Source: Alphaproteobacteria bacterium
Lineage (GTDB): Bacteria; Pseudomonadota; Alphaproteobacteria; VGEJ01
Length of the DNA: 7,393 nt
Assembly (NCBI GenBank): GCA_016869335.1
Contig: VGEJ01000126.1
Span: forward strand, 1-7,393
Direction: 5' to 3'
The position numbers and the translations under genes are program-made. Shown piece after piece: positions 5,584 to 7,393 of the stretch. A model generated the notes under the pieces. The model did no database searches. It worked only from the letters and a program-made list of their open reading frames with translations, and was not told the DNA's origin. Every line of letters starts with the position of its first letter. The stretch's first letter is position 1.

Positions 5584-6329
5584 CGGCGGCGGGCCGCGAC
5601 CAGGTCGAGCCAGCGGTCGGCGATCGTGCGGGCGGCGTGGTTGGCGCCGGCCATGCGCTCGCGCACCTGGACCTCGAAGCGGGCGAAGAAATCGGGATGG
5701 CGCTCGCGGACGAACGCCCGGCGGGCCCGCACCCAGGCGCGGGCGATGTCGGCGGTCGCCTCGGGGTGGGGCTGGAAGCCATACGTGGCGCGGCCGATGC
5801 GGAAGGCCTGGTTCGTACAGTCCCGGCCGGTCAGCAGGAGTTCGGCCCCGGCCGGCAGGTCGAAACGGTCCTGGTGCCACTGCATAAGCCAGAGCTCATC
5901 GCCGAGCCCGGCAAGCAGCGGATCGCGCGACCCGGCGGCGGTGGCGCGAACCGGCATGATGCCGAACTCGAGGAAGCCCTGGTCGCTCACGCGCTCGCCG
6001 AACGCGCGGGCGATCAGTTGGCCACCGAGGCAGCAGCCCAGCACCGGCTTCTCCACCGCGTGGAAGCGGCGGATCAGATCGAGGAGGGCCGGGAAGTGCG
6101 GGTAGTTGGCATCGTCCTCGGCGCTCATCGGCCCGCCGAGCACGATCAGCCCGTCGTAGGCGGCATCGTCCGCGGGCAGGCCGCGATCCTCGGCCGGCGC
6201 TGCGCTCGAATAGCGTTCGTGCGGCGCGACCGCCTCGTAGTAGCCGCCGCGCGCCAGGATGCGGCCGCCCAGGACGCCCGCCGGCGCCATCAGGTCGTGC
6301 ATGACGACCAGGATGTGCGGGCCTGGCAT
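5577..6329 (-). CDS. Class I glutamine amidotransferase (stand-alone, GMP synthase-like GATase1)
   Basis: This 250-aa GATase domain protein probably hydrolyses glutamine or another gamma-glutamyl compound. It has HILVVMHD (5-12), DGLIVLGGPMSAEDDANYP (59-77, the oxyanion-side loop), PVLGCCLGGQLIARAFG (95-111) with nucleophile Cys100 in the GxCxGxQ elbow, QWHQDRFDLP (150-159) and GFQPHPEAT (184-192), giving His188 and Glu190 for the catalytic triad. The pattern is that of stand-alone GMP-synthase-like GATases rather than of PuuD (gamma-glutamyl-GABA hydrolase, a different subgroup). All triad residues are present. A longer in-frame reading begins near 6533, but it overlaps the upstream ligase gene and has low-complexity, Ser/Arg-rich sequence; ATG 6329 directly precedes the first beta strand and has GAGG (6341-6338) 8 bases upstream. 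The ligase gene ends 10 bases upstream, so the two are co-transcribed and likely share an amine or glutamyl substrate. Confidence 0.87.
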   Translation of the reverse strand: MPGPHILVVMHDLMAPAGVLGGRILARGGYYEAVAPHERYSSAAPAEDRGLPADDAAYDGLIVLGGPMSAEDDANYPHFPALLDLIRRFHAVEKPVLGCCLGGQLIARAFGERVSDQGFLEFGIMPVRATAAGSRDPLLAGLGDELWLMQWHQDRFDLPAGAELLLTGRDCTNQAFRIGRATYGFQPHPEATADIARAWVRARRAFVRERHPDFFARFEVQVRERMAGANHAARTIADRWLDLVAARRRV

Positions 6330-6337
6330 GGCGGCCG

Positions 6338-6341
6338 CCTC
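6338..6341 (-). promoter_or_regulatory. Ribosome binding site of the amidotransferase, overlapping the ligase stop codon
   Basis: On the minus strand GAGG includes the GA of the ligase's TGA stop (6342-6340) and lies 8 bases before ATG 6329. This supports the 250-aa start over the longer in-frame reading and suggests coupled translation. Confidence 0.5.
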
Positions 6342-7393
6342 AGAAGATCTCGAGATACTCGCTGCGCTCCCAGTCGCTGACGTGGGCGTGGAAGCGCGCG
6401 AGCTCGTGCCGCTTAACCTTGGTGAACACGTGGACGAACGGATCGCCCACCATGGCGCGCATCTCACTATTGGCCTCGAGGCTCTCGAGCGCCTCATCGA
6501 GGGTGGCCGGCAGCTTCGAGAGCGTCGGGTCATCCTCGCTCGGTCCCGATACCTCGGGTTGCAGCGATCGCTTGGCCTTGAGGCCGAGCAGCCCCGCGGC
6601 CAAAGTCGCCGCGGCGCTGAGATAGGGGTTGGAGAGCCCGGAGGCTGCTCGCATCTCGACGTGCGCGTTCGCCATGCCGACGTGCTTGAGGCGCACCATG
6701 GCGGACCGGTCCTCTTCGCCCCACGAGACGTTCGAGGGCGCGAAGGTGTGGGGGCGCAGGCGCCGGTAGCAGTTCGGGGTCGGCCCGATCAGCGCCATCA
6801 TCGCCCGGGCGTGGTCGAGGATGCCTTGCGTGAAATGGCGCATGGAGTCGGGGATCACATCGGGCGCACGCGGATCGACGAACGCGTTCTTGCCCGTCTG
6901 ACGATCGATCAGGCTGATGTGCACGTGGCAGCCCGAGCCCGACATCGTGGTCGCCGGCTTCGACATGAACGTCGCCAGATACCCGGCGCGGTGGGCCAGC
7001 TCCTTGATCGCGTTCTTGAACGTGAACGCCTTGTCGGCACCGGCGATGCCAAAGGCCGGTCCGTAGACGATCTCGAATTGGGAGGGCGCGTATTCGCAGT
7101 TGTGGGTGATGACATCGATGCCGACGGCCTGGAGCTTGGCGATGACGTCATTGAGGAACGGCGCGTAGTTGTTGCGCAGCGTGTTGAAGATGTGGAGGCC
7201 GCCGAACAGCGGCTCGTGCGTCTTGGCATCGAGCAGGTAGAACTCGAGCTCATGCGCGTAGCACACGTCGTAGCCCATCGCGTTCGCTTCAGCGAGGATG
7301 CGCGCGAGCACGTGGCGCGGCGCCGCCTCGATCGGGCTACCCGAGCCCCAGCGGGTATCGCAGATCACCTTGGCGGTGGCATCCATCCACGGC
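6340..7393 (-). CDS. Glutamine synthetase-family ligase, N-terminus off the right edge
   Basis: The frame stays open to the edge, where PW precedes the first visible Met (codon at 7386-7384). The family's PW...A-VICD segment is therefore continuous and that Met is internal; about 90-100 residues are missing. Counting from it: HELEFYLL (45-52) and NCEYAPSQFEI (96-106) give metal-binding Glu46/48/98/105; SGSGCHVHISL (149-159) has the metal-ligand His154; YRRL (207-210), WGEEDRSAMVRL (222-233) and HVEMRAASGLSNPYL (242-256) hold the active-site arginines and Glu244. The end VKRHELARFHAHVSDWERSEYLEIF is typical of GlnA/PuuA-like enzymes. There is no GSI-beta adenylylation tyrosine motif (NLYDLP). 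Members ligate glutamate to ammonia, putrescine, methylamine, ethanolamine or other amines. Lack of the adenylylation site and the linked amidotransferase favour a gamma-glutamyl-amine ligase over housekeeping GlnA; the substrate is not readable from sequence. Confidence 0.88.
   Translation of the reverse strand, partial: PWMDATAKVICDTRWGSGSPIEAAPRHVLARILAEANAMGYDVCYAHELEFYLLDAKTHEPLFGGLHIFNTLRNNYAPFLNDVIAKLQAVGIDVITHNCEYAPSQFEIVYGPAFGIAGADKAFTFKNAIKELAHRAGYLATFMSKPATTMSGSGCHVHISLIDRQTGKNAFVDPRAPDVIPDSMRHFTQGILDHARAMMALIGPTPNCYRRLRPHTFAPSNVSWGEEDRSAMVRLKHVGMANAHVEMRAASGLSNPYLSAAATLAAGLLGLKAKRSLQPEVSGPSEDDPTLSKLPATLDEALESLEANSEMRAMVGDPFVHVFTKVKRHELARFHAHVSDWERSEYLEIF

Noticed and set aside
4066..5880. 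Very long open frame on the minus strand (about 600 codons) opposite the G1P dehydrogenase gene
   Set aside because: It is Arg/Gly/Ala-rich, lacks recognisable motifs and lies antisense to genes with clear family signatures. GC-rich genomes often keep such frames open because stop codons are AT-rich.
6330..6533. Longer start for the amidotransferase near 6533
   Set aside because: The 68 extra residues overlap the conserved C-terminus of the ligase and show no GATase homology; ATG 6329 has a suitable ribosome binding site.
1..7393. CRISPR arrays, tRNA or rRNA genes, insertion sequences, prophage or integration sites
   Set aside because: No regularly spaced repeats, no tRNA-like cloverleaf and no transposase or integrase were noticed; composition looks uniform. 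Coding sequence fills nearly the whole window.

Overview
The window is about 7.4 kb of very GC-rich, gene-dense bacterial DNA (roughly 70% G+C by eye, strong G/C bias at third codon positions, intergenic gaps of 0 to about 90 bases). GC-rich Alphaproteobacteria, perhaps Rhodospirillales or Acetobacteraceae, fit the protein styles (an isopenicillin N synthase-family dioxygenase, a glutamine synthetase-like ligase and a xylulokinase-like FGGY kinase next to GlpD). This placement is an inference from composition and gene content, not a demonstrated assignment.

Layout. Minus strand, left edge: the N-terminal 197 residues of a 2-oxoglutarate/Fe(II) dioxygenase-family protein, starting at a GTG behind a near-perfect Shine-Dalgarno. 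An 87-base divergent gap follows. Plus strand, 680-5580: a tight four-gene operon of (1) a 222-aa phosphate-binding TIM-barrel protein of unknown function, (2) an FGGY carbohydrate kinase, (3) a GlpD-type FAD-dependent glycerol-3-phosphate dehydrogenase and (4) an AraM/EgsA-type sn-glycerol-1-phosphate dehydrogenase. Genes 2/3 and 3/4 overlap by ATGA, so translation is probably coupled. Minus strand, 5577-7393: a class I glutamine amidotransferase preceded, 10 bases upstream in its own direction, by a glutamine synthetase-family ligase whose N-terminus lies beyond the right edge. The plus-strand operon and the minus-strand pair meet tail to tail, with both stop codons inside one CTAG.

How the genes may work together. 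The plus-strand operon looks like a polyol or sugar-alcohol phosphate pathway: a kinase phosphorylates a small polyol or ketose, and two unrelated dehydrogenases follow. In their characterised relatives these act on opposite enantiomers of glycerol phosphate (sn-G3P for GlpD, sn-G1P for AraM/EgsA), with dihydroxyacetone phosphate as the common product. The TIM-barrel protein may be an isomerase, epimerase or aldolase for a phosphorylated intermediate. Kinase plus GlpD-like dehydrogenase resembles the EryA/EryB logic of erythritol catabolism, but the G1P-dehydrogenase-like enzyme and this TIM barrel are not part of that pathway as known. The minus-strand pair could form a gamma-glutamylation/deglutamylation or other amine-nitrogen module. 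No transporter, regulator, RNA gene, mobile element, repeat array or clear terminator is visible. The four-gene operon is the best candidate for an undescribed pathway.
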